From Pseudazoarcus sp963975885 (GTDB lineage: Bacteria > Pseudomonadota > Gammaproteobacteria > Burkholderiales > Rhodocyclaceae): a DNA stretch of 64,000 nt. The notes beneath the pieces are model-generated. The model worked only from the letters and a program-made list of their open reading frames with translations, was not told where the DNA came from and made no database searches. Of this stretch, positions 39,940 to 48,364 are shown piece after piece. The number at the start of each line of letters is the position of its first letter. Position 1 is the first letter of the stretch. The stretch covers positions 1 through 64,000 of the forward strand of contig CAXBIS010000006.1 of NCBI GenBank assembly GCA_963975885.1, read 5' to 3'. The translations under genes were made by a program, and so were the position numbers.

Positions 39940-40765
39940 GCCACCAGGCCCCAACGGCAACGGCCAGCTTGGTGCGCGTGGGCAAACGCGGCGGGGCGCC
40001 GAGCACGCGATACCCACCGGCCTCGATCTCTTCGAGCAGGCGGCGGTAGATCGCCGCCATGACCAGTCCCGGACGCTGGGCGCGACGATCCGTGGCCGGC
40101 AATTCGGCGAGTGCGCGCACATAGGTCTCGCGCGCGCGCTCGCACTGGAAGGTCATCAGTTCGGTGAAAGCGGGGGTTTGACGGCCGGCGACGATGTCGT
40201 CCTCGCTCACGCCGAAGCGCGCCAGTTCGTCGAGCGGCAGGTAGATGCGGCCGCGGCGCGCGTCGTCGCCGACGTCGCGGATGATGTTGGTGAGCTGGAA
40301 GGCCAGGCCCAGGTCGCTGGCGTAGCGCAGCGTGGCGCGTTCGCGATAGCCGAAGATCTCGGCCGAGAGCAGGCCGACGACGCTGGCGACGCGGTAACAG
40401 TACAGACGCAGCGCGTTGAAGTCGGCGTAGCGGTGCTGGTCGAGATCCATCTCCATGCCGTCGACGATTTCCAGCAGTTGCTCCTGCGGCAGGTCGAACT
40501 GCTCGACGACGTCGGCCAGTGCCCGACCCACCGGGTGTTGCGGTGTGCCCGCGTAGACCCGGTCGAGTTCGGCGCGCCATTCGTCCAGGGCGGCACGGGC
40601 TGCGTCCTGATCGTCGTTTTCGTCGACGATGTCGTCTACTTCGCGGCAGAAAGCATAGAGCGCCATGATCGCGCGTCGGCGCGGCGCGCTCAGGCACAAA
40701 AAGCCGTAGTAGAAGCTCGAACCGCTGGCGGCGGTGCGGCGGCGGCAATAGTCGTGCGGGTTCAT
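39932..40765 (-). CDS. hpnD: Presqualene diphosphate synthase HpnD
   Basis: 277 residues. Squalene/phytoene synthase fold with both Asp-rich sites: REVDDIVDE (about residue 45) and NIIRDVGDDARRGRIYLP. It opens MNPHDYCRRRTAASGSSFYYGF, typical of HpnD. It joins two farnesyl diphosphates into presqualene diphosphate. The start at 40765 overlaps the hpnC stop by four bases. Confidence 0.94.
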   Translation of the reverse strand: MNPHDYCRRRTAASGSSFYYGFLCLSAPRRRAIMALYAFCREVDDIVDENDDQDAARAALDEWRAELDRVYAGTPQHPVGRALADVVEQFDLPQEQLLEIVDGMEMDLDQHRYADFNALRLYCYRVASVVGLLSAEIFGYRERATLRYASDLGLAFQLTNIIRDVGDDARRGRIYLPLDELARFGVSEDDIVAGRQTPAFTELMTFQCERARETYVRALAELPATDRRAQRPGLVMAAIYRRLLEEIEAGGYRVLGAPPRLPTRTKLAVAVGAWWHG

Positions 40766-41592
40766 GCCGGCATCCGTGTCAGGGCACGCCAGGCCAGATG
40801 CGGCCAGTCGCGCTTGCCCAGCGTGGGGCGGTGGCGGAAAACGTCGTAGTTCACGGCCTCGATGCGCTCCAGAATGCGCAGGCCGCTGGCCACGATCAGC
40901 CGCAATTCCCAGCCGATGCGACCGGGAAGCCGGCGTGCGAGCGGCGCGCCGCGCAACATGATCTCGCGCGAGCGCTTCACCTGGAAGGCCATCAGGGCTC
41001 GCCATGGCTCGCTGTCGCGGCCGGCGGCGAGGTCGTCTTCACTCACACCGAAGCGCGCCAACTCCTCCTGCGGCAAATAGATGCGCGGCTTGACGATGTC
41101 GATGGCCACGTCCTGCCAGAAGTTGATCAGTTGCAGTGCGCTGCAGATATCGTTCGAGCGGTTCAGCGAACCCGCATCCGTCACCCCGTACAGGTGCAGC
41201 AACAACCGGCCGATCGGGTTGGCCGAGCGGCGGCAGTAGTCGAGCAAGTCGTCGAAATCGTCGTAGCGCGTCTTGACCACATCCTGGGCGAAGGCGCTGA
41301 CCAGGTCGCGGAAAGGCTGCAGCGGCAGGTCGAACTCGCGCACGTTACGCTCCAGACGCTCGAACATCGGCCGCAACTCATCGTCGTTGGCTGGCATGCG
41401 AAATTCGATGGCGTCGATGCCGGCGTGATACACGGCAAGTGCGGCCAGCCGCGTGTCGGCATCCGCCTCGCCCTCGTCGGCGATATCGTCGGCCCCACGT
41501 GCGAACGCGTAGATGGCCTCCACCGGCTCGCGCAGGCGCGCCGGCAACAGCAGGGAGGCAACAGGAAAGTTCTCGTAGTGATCGACCGGCAT
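40762..41592 (-). CDS. hpnC: Hydroxysqualene synthase HpnC
   Basis: 276 residues. Paralogue of HpnD with MPVDHYENFPVASLLLP at the N-terminus, ADDIADEGEAD as the first Asp-rich site and NFWQDVAIDIVKPRIYLP as the second. It converts presqualene diphosphate to hydroxysqualene. First gene of hpnCDE; all junctions overlap, so the operon is tightly coupled. Squalene-hopene cyclase is not in the window. Divergent from an ABC transporter operon, with 88 bases between. Confidence 0.94.
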   Translation of the reverse strand: MPVDHYENFPVASLLLPARLREPVEAIYAFARGADDIADEGEADADTRLAALAVYHAGIDAIEFRMPANDDELRPMFERLERNVREFDLPLQPFRDLVSAFAQDVVKTRYDDFDDLLDYCRRSANPIGRLLLHLYGVTDAGSLNRSNDICSALQLINFWQDVAIDIVKPRIYLPQEELARFGVSEDDLAAGRDSEPWRALMAFQVKRSREIMLRGAPLARRLPGRIGWELRLIVASGLRILERIEAVNYDVFRHRPTLGKRDWPHLAWRALTRMPA

Positions 41593-41680
41593 GACTGGCG
41601 CGGAGTATACGCGAAGGCCGGTGGCGCGCCGTCGTGCGAACATGCGGGCACCATTCCCTTGCCGCGCGGTCTGCCCAGCC

Positions 41681-42343
41681 ATGCTCGAAGTCGTTGATCT
41701 TGCCAAATCCCATGTCGCCGGGCGGCCGTTGTTCGCAGGCGTGTGCCTGCGCATGATGCCGGGAGAAGTGGTCGCCATCGTCGGCGAGTCCGGCTCGGGC
41801 AAATCGACGCTGCTCAACTGCGTCGCCGGACTCGAGTCCGTTGATGCGGGTGAGCTTCGACTGGACGGCATCGGCCTGATCACGCTCGACGAGGACGCCT
41901 TCGCTCGCCTGCGTCGCGAGAAGTACGGTTTCGTCTTTCAGGCCTTCCATGTGTTGCCGCACTTGACGCTGGCGCAGAACGTCGCGCTGCCGCTGTGGCT
42001 GCTGGGACAATCGGAACGTGCAGCGGACGCGAGCGCCCGCGCGATGCTCGGTCGCGTGGGGCTGGCCGAGCGTGCCGGCGACTGGCCGCGCAACCTGTCC
42101 GGAGGAGAACTGCAGCGCGTGGCGATTGCCCGCGCGTTGGTGCACGGGCCGCGCCTCGTGCTGGCCGACGAGCCGACCGGGAATCTCGATCCCGAGCTTG
42201 CCGGCGGCGTGCTCGATCTGATGTGCGAGCGCGTTCGTGTGGCAGGTGCGATGGCCATCATCGTGACCCATTCGGCGCAGGCCGCAAGCCGCGCCGACCG
42301 CGTGCTGCGGCTCACGCGTGACGGCCTGGCGGGCGCGGCATGA
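41681..42343 (+). CDS. ABC transporter ATP-binding protein (LolD/AttE-like)
   Basis: 220 residues. Walker A GESGSGKST, Q-loop FVFQAFH, signature LSGGELQR and Walker B LVLADEPTGNLD. The start is ATG at 41681, giving MLEVVDLAKSH. It is coupled to the permease gene by ATGA. With the permease and the secreted CrtC-like protein it forms an AttEFGH-type operon. Such MacB-superfamily systems usually do mechanical work on periplasmic or lipoprotein substrates. Confidence 0.9.
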   Translation: MLEVVDLAKSHVAGRPLFAGVCLRMMPGEVVAIVGESGSGKSTLLNCVAGLESVDAGELRLDGIGLITLDEDAFARLRREKYGFVFQAFHVLPHLTLAQNVALPLWLLGQSERAADASARAMLGRVGLAERAGDWPRNLSGGELQRVAIARALVHGPRLVLADEPTGNLDPELAGGVLDLMCERVRVAGAMAIIVTHSAQAASRADRVLRLTRDGLAGAA

Positions 42344-44832
42344 AGCTGGGCGTGGCCTTGCGCGTGTTTGTTGCGAGCCTGGCGCGACGTCGGCTCGCGA
42401 CCGTGCTGTCGGTGCTGGCGATCGCGCTGGGCGTGGCGCTCGGCCTGGCGGTCAACATCATTCACGCCAGTGCGCTGGACGAGTTCGGGCGCGGGATGCG
42501 CCTGCTCGCGGGCGAGTCCGACCTGCAGGCGGTGGGTCCGCGTGGCGGTTTCGATGACGCGGTGTATGTGCGTCTGGCACAGGCGCCGGAGGTCGAGCAG
42601 GTCAGCCCGGTGCTGGAGATCGAGGCGCGGCTGGTCGGGCGTGAGGGCAGCCTGCGCCTGTACGGCATCGATGTGTTCCGTGTCGCCGGCACGACGCCGC
42701 GCCTGCTGCCGCGCTCCGACGAAGATACGGGGCGGCTGGCGATTCTGGAGCCGGATCGCGTTTTCCTGTCTGCTGCTGCACGCGCGACGCTGGGGCTGGA
42801 AACCGGCGATGTGCTGCAGGTGCTGTCCGGGCTGGAACAGCGTCGTTTCATTGTCTCGGGCGGCGTGCCGGCGGCCGGACGGGGCGAGGCTTTCGGGGTG
42901 CTCGATATCGCCGCTGCGCAAGATGGCTTCGGGCGTGTGGGCACGCTCACGCGAGTCGATCTGCGTCTGGCACCCGGGGTGAGCGTCGCCGCGGCGCGCG
43001 AGCGCTTGTCCGCCTTGCTGCCTGCCGGCGTCGAACTGATCACGCCGGACGAGGGCGTGGATCAGGCGGCCGGGCTGTCGCGCGCCTATCGCGTGAACAT
43101 GAGCATGCTCGCTGCCATCGCGCTGCTGACTGGCGGATTTCTGGTGTTCTCGGCGCAGTGGCTGGCAGTGGTGCGGCGGCGAGCGCTGTTCGCCTTTCTG
43201 CGTGCGCTCGGCATGACGCGCGGAGAACTGGTGCGCGGTCTGGTGCTGGAAGGCGCAGTGGTCGGACTCGTTGGCGGCGTGATCGGGGTGGGGCTGGCGC
43301 ACGTTTTCGCCGCAGCGGCCTTCGCGCTGGTCGGCGCGGACCTCGGGGCGGGCTTGCTTTCCGCGAGCGAGCCTCAGGCGAGCTTCCGCGTGCTACCGGC
43401 GACGCTTCATCTTGCGCTGGGGATCGTGATCGGTGCGTTTGGCGCGTGGCTGCCGGCACGCGAGGCGGCGCGTCGTGCGCCGGCCCGCGCGCTGCGCGCC
43501 GGCGACGAGGTCGAGGCATGGCGCGGCCGTCCGCGCAGCGGGCCGGCCGCGATCTGCGTGGTGCTGGCAGTCGCTGCGTGTTTCGTGCCGCCGATCGCGG
43601 GGCTGCCGCTCGCCGGCTATGCGGCCGTAGCGCTGGTGCTCGCAGCCGTCGTGCTGGTGCTGCCGACGGTGGTTGCCCTCGTTGCGCGCGTGCTGTCGAT
43701 CTCGTCGGATGCCGTCGCGCGGCTTGCGCGCTCGCGCCTGTCGGCCGCGCCCGGCCAGGCGGTTGTGGCCGGCGCGGGCGTCGTCGCGAGCGTCGCGCTG
43801 GCGGTGGCGATGGCGGTGATGGTGAGTTCCTTCCGGGTGTCGCTCGACGACTGGCTGTTGCGCGTTCTGCCGGCGGACGTCTACGTGCGCGCTTCACCGT
43901 CGGCACAAAGCGGCTTTCTGCCGTCCGCGGCGGTCGGGCGCGTTGCCTCGCTTGCGCAGGTGGCGAGCGTGACCTCGCTGCGCTACGACACGGTGCGCGC
44001 TGACGATGGGGGCCCTCCGATGACGCTGATCGCGCGTCCGGCCGAAAACGGGGCGGCCCTGCCGCTGGTCGCGCAGATGAACGTTGATGGGTCTACGGTA
44101 TGGCTGTCGGAGGCGGCGGCCGATCTGCTCGGCGTGGCGCCGGGTGAGCGCGTGACGCTGCCGCTGGCCGGATCCGCACATGAGTTCACGGTGGGCGGGG
44201 TCTGGCGTGACTACGCGCGCCAGCACGGCGCGATCGTCATCGAACTCGAGGAGTGGCGACGCATTACCGGCGATGAGCGCACCAACGATCTGGGTGTGCA
44301 GTTCGCGCCCGGCGTCGCGGCGGACGAGGGGCGTGCGGCCATCCTGGCCGCGCTGCACGGTGCGCCGGTGGAACTGAGTGACCCGGCCCGCATCCGCGCG
44401 ACCAGCCTGGAGATCTTCGACCGGACCTTTCTCGTGACCTGGCTGATGGAGGCCGTGGCGGTCGCCATTGGCCTGTTCGGCATCGTCACGACATTTGCCG
44501 CACTGTCGCTGTCGCGCGCGGCCGAGTTCGGCGTGCTGCGCCACCTGGGGCTGGAGCGCAGACGCATTGGCTCGCTGCTGGCCGCCGAGGGTGGGGTCAC
44601 GGCGTTGGCGGGGGTGACTGCGGGGGTGGCCGGCGGCTTTGCGATCGCGGCCATCCTGATCTACGTGATCAACCGCCAGAGCTTTCACTGGAGCATGGAT
44701 CCGGCCGTGCCGTGGGCGATGATCGGCGCCTTTGCGCTGGCGCTGGTGGTGCTGGCTGCGCTCGCCGCGCGGCTGGCCGGTGCGCGCGCGATGCGTCGTG
44801 ACGCGGTGCTGGCGGTCAAGGAGGATTGGTGA
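42340..44832 (+). CDS. FtsX/MacB-type ABC permease, two-repeat form
   Basis: 830 residues. An N-terminal anchor (about 18-38, ATVLSVLAIALGVALGLAV) and a large periplasmic MacB-like domain are followed by an FtsX three-helix core (about 250-385), a paired-helix segment (about 400-490), a second periplasmic domain and a second FtsX core (about 700-820). The doubled layout resembles AttF plus AttG fused, or E. coli YbbP. Coupled on both sides (ATGA upstream, GTGA downstream). Confidence 0.88.
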   Translation: MKLGVALRVFVASLARRRLATVLSVLAIALGVALGLAVNIIHASALDEFGRGMRLLAGESDLQAVGPRGGFDDAVYVRLAQAPEVEQVSPVLEIEARLVGREGSLRLYGIDVFRVAGTTPRLLPRSDEDTGRLAILEPDRVFLSAAARATLGLETGDVLQVLSGLEQRRFIVSGGVPAAGRGEAFGVLDIAAAQDGFGRVGTLTRVDLRLAPGVSVAAARERLSALLPAGVELITPDEGVDQAAGLSRAYRVNMSMLAAIALLTGGFLVFSAQWLAVVRRRALFAFLRALGMTRGELVRGLVLEGAVVGLVGGVIGVGLAHVFAAAAFALVGADLGAGLLSASEPQASFRVLPATLHLALGIVIGAFGAWLPAREAARRAPARALRAGDEVEAWRGRPRSGPAAICVVLAVAACFVPPIAGLPLAGYAAVALVLAAVVLVLPTVVALVARVLSISSDAVARLARSRLSAAPGQAVVAGAGVVASVALAVAMAVMVSSFRVSLDDWLLRVLPADVYVRASPSAQSGFLPSAAVGRVASLAQVASVTSLRYDTVRADDGGPPMTLIARPAENGAALPLVAQMNVDGSTVWLSEAAADLLGVAPGERVTLPLAGSAHEFTVGGVWRDYARQHGAIVIELEEWRRITGDERTNDLGVQFAPGVAADEGRAAILAALHGAPVELSDPARIRATSLEIFDRTFLVTWLMEAVAVAIGLFGIVTTFAALSLSRAAEFGVLRHLGLERRRIGSLLAAEGGVTALAGVTAGVAGGFAIAAILIYVINRQSFHWSMDPAVPWAMIGAFALALVVLAALAARLAGARAMRRDAVLAVKEDW

Positions 44833-45887
44833 AACGCTTGTTTGCCTGTCTCGTGCTGATGACCGCTGCGCTCGCAGTACGCGCCGATTACCCACCCGTG
44901 CTGCCGGGAGCCGCGCTGGAGTTTCCGCGTGATTTCGGCGCCCACCCGGCATATCGCACCGAGTGGTGGTACGCCACCGGCTGGCTGGAAGACGAGGGCG
45001 GTGTCGAGCGAGGCTTTCAGGTGACCTTTTTTCGCGTGCGCCCACGCGTCAATGAAGACAGTGCGAGCCGTTTCGCGCCGCGCCAACTGGTGCTCGCGCA
45101 TGCCGCCGTGGCCGATGTGGACGAAGGGCGTCTGCTGCACGCAGAACGCTCGGCGCGTGCGCTGGCGCCGCTGGCCGGTGCCGAGGAGGGCGATACGCGG
45201 GCGTGGGTCGGCGACTGGTTGCTCGAACGCGAAGACGGCGGCTATCGCACGTCGGTGAGCGCAGGGGACTTCGCGTTCGACCTCGACCTGGTGCCGGATC
45301 GTGTGCCGGTGCTCAACGGGCGTTCCGGTTACAGCCAGAAGGCACCCGATCCACTCAATGCGAGCTACTACTACAGCCGTCCGCAACTGGCCGTGGCGGG
45401 CGAGCTGACGATCCGCGGAGAGACCCAGCGCGTGCGCGGGCAGGCCTGGCTGGATCACGAATGGTCGAGCGAGATCCTGCCCGAGGGCGCGCGCGGCTGG
45501 GACTGGATCGGCATCAATCTGGCCGACGGCGGTTCGCTGATGGCATTCCAGATGCGCGACGCCGAAGGCGATGCGCTGTGGGGCGCGGCGACGCTGGCCG
45601 GGCCGGACCGCGAGGCGCGCACTTTCGGGTCCGATGAAATCGAGTTCGTGCCGCGTCGGCGCTGGCGTTCGCCGCGCACCGGGGCCGAGTATGTCGTCGA
45701 ATGGGACGTGCGTGTGGGTCAGCGGCGCTTCTCGCTTGTGCCGTTGATGGACGACCAGGAACTGGACGCACGCGCGTCCACCGGCGCGATCTATTGGGAA
45801 GGTGCGGTGCGCATGCTCGAGGACGGCCGCGAAGCCGGTCGCGGCTATCTGGAAATGACCGGGGTGCGCGAACGCTTGAGGATGTGA
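44829..45887 (+). CDS. Secreted CrtC/AttH lipocalin-like protein
   Basis: 352 residues. Signal peptide (cleavage after about residue 20, AVRA). Family motifs: YRTEWWYATGWL near residue 40, the central GQAWLDHEWSSEIL and GWDWIGINLADG. The fold is two lipocalin-like barrels, as in AttH and carotenoid 1,2-hydratase (CrtC). With no carotenoid genes nearby, an AttH-like periplasmic partner of the ABC system is more likely than a hydratase. The start is GTG at 44829, inside the permease stop (GTGA). Confidence 0.87.
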   Translation: MKRLFACLVLMTAALAVRADYPPVLPGAALEFPRDFGAHPAYRTEWWYATGWLEDEGGVERGFQVTFFRVRPRVNEDSASRFAPRQLVLAHAAVADVDEGRLLHAERSARALAPLAGAEEGDTRAWVGDWLLEREDGGYRTSVSAGDFAFDLDLVPDRVPVLNGRSGYSQKAPDPLNASYYYSRPQLAVAGELTIRGETQRVRGQAWLDHEWSSEILPEGARGWDWIGINLADGGSLMAFQMRDAEGDALWGAATLAGPDREARTFGSDEIEFVPRRRWRSPRTGAEYVVEWDVRVGQRRFSLVPLMDDQELDARASTGAIYWEGAVRMLEDGREAGRGYLEMTGVRERLRM

Positions 45888-45897
45888 GGCGCCAGAG

Positions 45898-46590
45898 TCA
45901 GCCCTGGTAGTCGGCGAGCCGCTGCGGGTCGAGCAGCTTGACATGCTTGCCGTGCACGTGGATGAGACCGGCCTGTGCCAGCTCCGCGAAGATGCGCGAG
46001 AGCGTCTCGGGTGTGAGGTTCAGGCGCGAGGCGATGGTCTGCTTGGAGGTCGGCAGGTCGAACTCGATGGGCACCTCGATGTTCTCGTCGCCACAGCTTT
46101 GCAGCAGATAGCCGATTACGCGTTGCGTGCTCGAGCGCAGCGAATAGGTTTCGACATCCTGGATCAGCCCGTGCAGGCGCATGGCCATGCCCGCGAGCAG
46201 CTTCTTGGCGAACATCGGGTCGTGGTCAATCAGCTCGGAGACGATGCCCTGGCCGATATGGAGCAGTCGGGTGTCGAGCACGGCCTGGGCGAATACCGGG
46301 TAGGGGCGGCCAAGCAGCATCACGGCCTCCCCGAAGGTCTGCATCGGATGGATGATCTCGACGACCTTCTCGTTGCCGGCAGGCGAACTGATGGCGAGTT
46401 TGATCTGTCCCTCGATGACGAAGTGAAAGCCCTGGGCCGGGTCGCCACGGTTGAACAGCACCTGGCCCTTGGTGGCGCGCAGTTCGCGGGTGTGACGCAT
46501 CACGCTCGTCAGATCCTCGTCGGACAGGGCCCGGAAGAAACTGATCTGGCGCAGCATGACCGGGGAGATGTTGCCTGTGGTAGCGTTCAT
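45898..46590 (-). CDS. dnr: Crp/Fnr-family regulator, Dnr/NnrR-like
   Basis: 230 residues. Cyclic-nucleotide-like sensor domain (about 20-135) and a C-terminal helix-turn-helix (SKQTIASRLNLTPETLSRIF). It lacks the N-terminal Cys cluster of Fnr; only one Cys is present, near residue 168. That fits Dnr/NnrR proteins, which sense NO through heme and activate nor and nos genes from FNR-like boxes. Two such boxes occur nearby, at 47607 and 51462. The gene is divergent from sirB2. The exact subgroup needs a tree. Confidence 0.85.
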   Translation of the reverse strand: MNATTGNISPVMLRQISFFRALSDEDLTSVMRHTRELRATKGQVLFNRGDPAQGFHFVIEGQIKLAISSPAGNEKVVEIIHPMQTFGEAVMLLGRPYPVFAQAVLDTRLLHIGQGIVSELIDHDPMFAKKLLAGMAMRLHGLIQDVETYSLRSSTQRVIGYLLQSCGDENIEVPIEFDLPTSKQTIASRLNLTPETLSRIFAELAQAGLIHVHGKHVKLLDPQRLADYQG

Positions 46591-46663
46591 GCGCGTGTCG
46601 TCGGGCTCCGGGTGGCGAGTGTCCAGTCGGCTTAAAGGGTAAGCGAGGTCATCGGGAGGAGCA

Positions 46664-47050
46664 ATGTCGTATTTCGCGATCAAGCATCTGCACATGTTGC
46701 TGGCGCTCATCAGCATCGCCGGTTTCGTGCTGCGCGGGGTCTGGATGATGCTGGACAGCCGGCTGCTCGAGGCGCGCGTCGTGCGCATCCTGCCGCACGT
46801 CATCGACACCCTGCTGCTGGTCAGTGCCATCATGCTGGCGACGATGATCTCCCAGTATCCGCTCACTGCCGGCTGGGTCACCGCCAAGGTGGTCGGTCTG
46901 GTCGCCTATATCGCGCTGGGCATGATCGCGCTGCGGCGTGGCCGCACCAAGGGTATCCGCGTGGTCGCCTTCATCGGTGCCATCGTGGTCTTCGCATGGA
47001 TCGCGTCGGTGGCCTTCAGCAAGCATCCAGCCGGGTTCCTCGCGCTATGA
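46664..47050 (+). CDS. SirB2 family membrane protein
   Basis: 128 residues, four predicted membrane helices. It opens MSYFAIKHLHMLLALISIAGF and includes RVVRILPHVIDTLLLVSA, typical of SirB2. Three conserved His (in KHLHML and LPHVID) suggest a possible heme or metal site, but this is inference. The family's role is unknown despite its historical name. Coupled to the following hemerythrin gene by ATGA. GGGAGGAG precedes the ATG. Confidence 0.85.
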   Translation: MSYFAIKHLHMLLALISIAGFVLRGVWMMLDSRLLEARVVRILPHVIDTLLLVSAIMLATMISQYPLTAGWVTAKVVGLVAYIALGMIALRRGRTKGIRVVAFIGAIVVFAWIASVAFSKHPAGFLAL

Positions 47051-47610
47051 GCGGACGGAACACCGATTCGCTGCTGGGCGCGCCGGCGCCGAGGCTGGAC
47101 GAGCCGCTGGAGATGCTCTCGGCCTGCCACGATCGCGTGCGTGCACGTCTCGACACGCTCGCGCGGCTGGCGTGCTGGCTGCCGGATCATGGCGTCGACG
47201 AGCAGGCACGCCAGGCGGCTACCGCGGTGTTGCGTTATTTCGACCAGGCCGCGGTCAATCATCATCTGGACGAGGAACGCGACCTGTTCCCGGCAATGCG
47301 CGCACGTGTCGCACCGGCCGAAGCCTCCCGCCTGGCGGCGCTTGAGACACGTGTTCTCGACGATCACCGGGCGCTGGCGGCGCGCTGGGCTGCGATGCGC
47401 GAGCCACTGCTGGCGATCGAGGCCGGCGAGTCCGCCGAACTGGGCACGGACGCGGTTGCCGCATTCCGAGCCGCCTACGCCGAACACATCGCGCTCGAGG
47501 AGGCCGATGTCCTGCCGTGGGCCGAGCGCATTCTTGGCCAGGGCGAACTGGCCGCGATGAGCGCGACGATGACCGCGCGCCGCAGGGAGCCGACCGGCTC
47601 CGGGGATTGA
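47047..47610 (+). CDS. Hemerythrin HHE domain protein (first)
   Basis: 187 residues. A four-helix diiron fold is implied by His/Glu motifs in order: LSACHDRVRARL, NHHLDEERDLFP, LDDHRALAARW and YAEHIALEEADVLPW. Such proteins bind O2 or NO, or protect against nitrosative stress. Overlaps sirB2 by four bases, so both are made together. Confidence 0.87.
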   Translation: MSGRNTDSLLGAPAPRLDEPLEMLSACHDRVRARLDTLARLACWLPDHGVDEQARQAATAVLRYFDQAAVNHHLDEERDLFPAMRARVAPAEASRLAALETRVLDDHRALAARWAAMREPLLAIEAGESAELGTDAVAAFRAAYAEHIALEEADVLPWAERILGQGELAAMSATMTARRREPTGSGD

Positions 47611-47648
47611 TACGCGTCAAGGGCGGGCGACGGGGTGCTGCGCACAAT
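47607..47648 (+). promoter_or_regulatory. FNR/Dnr-dependent promoter
   Basis: TTGAT-ACGC-GTCAA (47607-47620) matches the FNR/Dnr box in 9 of 10 conserved positions. CACAAT at 47643-47648 is a fair -10. With the box centred at 47613.5 and a start near 47655, the geometry is exactly -41.5, as at class II FNR promoters. It would drive the hemerythrin-DUF2249-nnrS-hemerythrin operon. Confidence 0.7.
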
Positions 47649-47673
47649 CGGCGCACATCACCGGAGAACCGAC

Positions 47674-48126
47674 ATGACAACCATCAGTGCCCGGCTCGGG
47701 CGTCATCACCGTGAATGCGACGCGATGTTCGCCGCTGCCGACAATGCGGTCGCCAACGGCGACTGGGGTGCTGCCGTATTTGCCTTCGCGACCTTCCGCA
47801 AGGATCTCGAAGCGCATTTCGCAATCGAAGAGGATGTGCTGTTCGCGCGCTTCGAGGCGGTCACCGGCAACGCATCGGGACCCACGCACGTCATGCGCGT
47901 CGAACACCAGGCGATGCGCGATGCGCTCGCGCGCATCGCCGATGCCCTGTTCCGGCGCGACGCCGAGGATTTCGGCGGCGAGAGCGAGACCCTGTTCGTG
48001 TTGATGCAGCAACACAACATGAAGGAGGAGAACGTGCTCTATCCGCTGTGTGACCGCCATCTGGCCGACGAGGCCGCGGCGCTGTGCGAAGGCTTTGCCA
48101 GTCGCATCGAGGAGGCCCGCTTGTGA
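47674..48126 (+). CDS. Hemerythrin domain protein (second)
   Basis: 150 residues. Diiron-type motifs RHHRECDAMF, EAHFAIEEDVLF, RVEHQAMRD and QHNMKEENVLYPL. Compact single-domain hemerythrin, similar in layout to NO-responsive hemerythrins near denitrification genes. The ATG at 47674 lies about 20 bases after the predicted FNR-type start site. Its stop overlaps the next gene (GTGA). Confidence 0.88.
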   Translation: MTTISARLGRHHRECDAMFAAADNAVANGDWGAAVFAFATFRKDLEAHFAIEEDVLFARFEAVTGNASGPTHVMRVEHQAMRDALARIADALFRRDAEDFGGESETLFVLMQQHNMKEENVLYPLCDRHLADEAAALCEGFASRIEEARL

Positions 48127-48362
48127 ACGTCGTCCTCGATGTGCGCGGCCTGGAGCCGCCCGAACCCTTCGAACGCACGATGGAGGCGCTGGCCGACCTC
48201 ACCCCGGACCAGGTGCTGACACTGCGGCTCGATCGTGTGCCCTATCCATTGTTTCGCATCCTCGATCGTGACGCTTGCCGCTACGACTGGCGCGACGACG
48301 GGGCCGACGGAGTCACGGTGCGCATCACGCCGCCCGGTGTCGAACTGCCCGAGGAGGAATGA
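48123..48362 (+). CDS. DUF2249 domain protein
   Basis: 79 residues. A single DUF2249 domain: VVLDVRGLEPPEPFERTMEAL, then LRLDRVPYPLFRIL. These small proteins are of unknown function and often sit beside hemerythrins and denitrification genes; some are linked to sulfur-carrier-like (TusA-type) folds. The start is GTG at 48123, overlapping the hemerythrin stop. GAGGAGG at its 3' end serves as the ribosome site for nnrS. Confidence 0.85.
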   Translation: MNVVLDVRGLEPPEPFERTMEALADLTPDQVLTLRLDRVPYPLFRILDRDACRYDWRDDGADGVTVRITPPGVELPEEE

Positions 48363-48364
48363 CC

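Noticed and set aside
44829..45887. Carotenoid 1,2-hydratase (CrtC) function
   Set aside because: No other carotenoid gene is present, and the protein is secreted and coupled to an ABC transporter, as AttH is.
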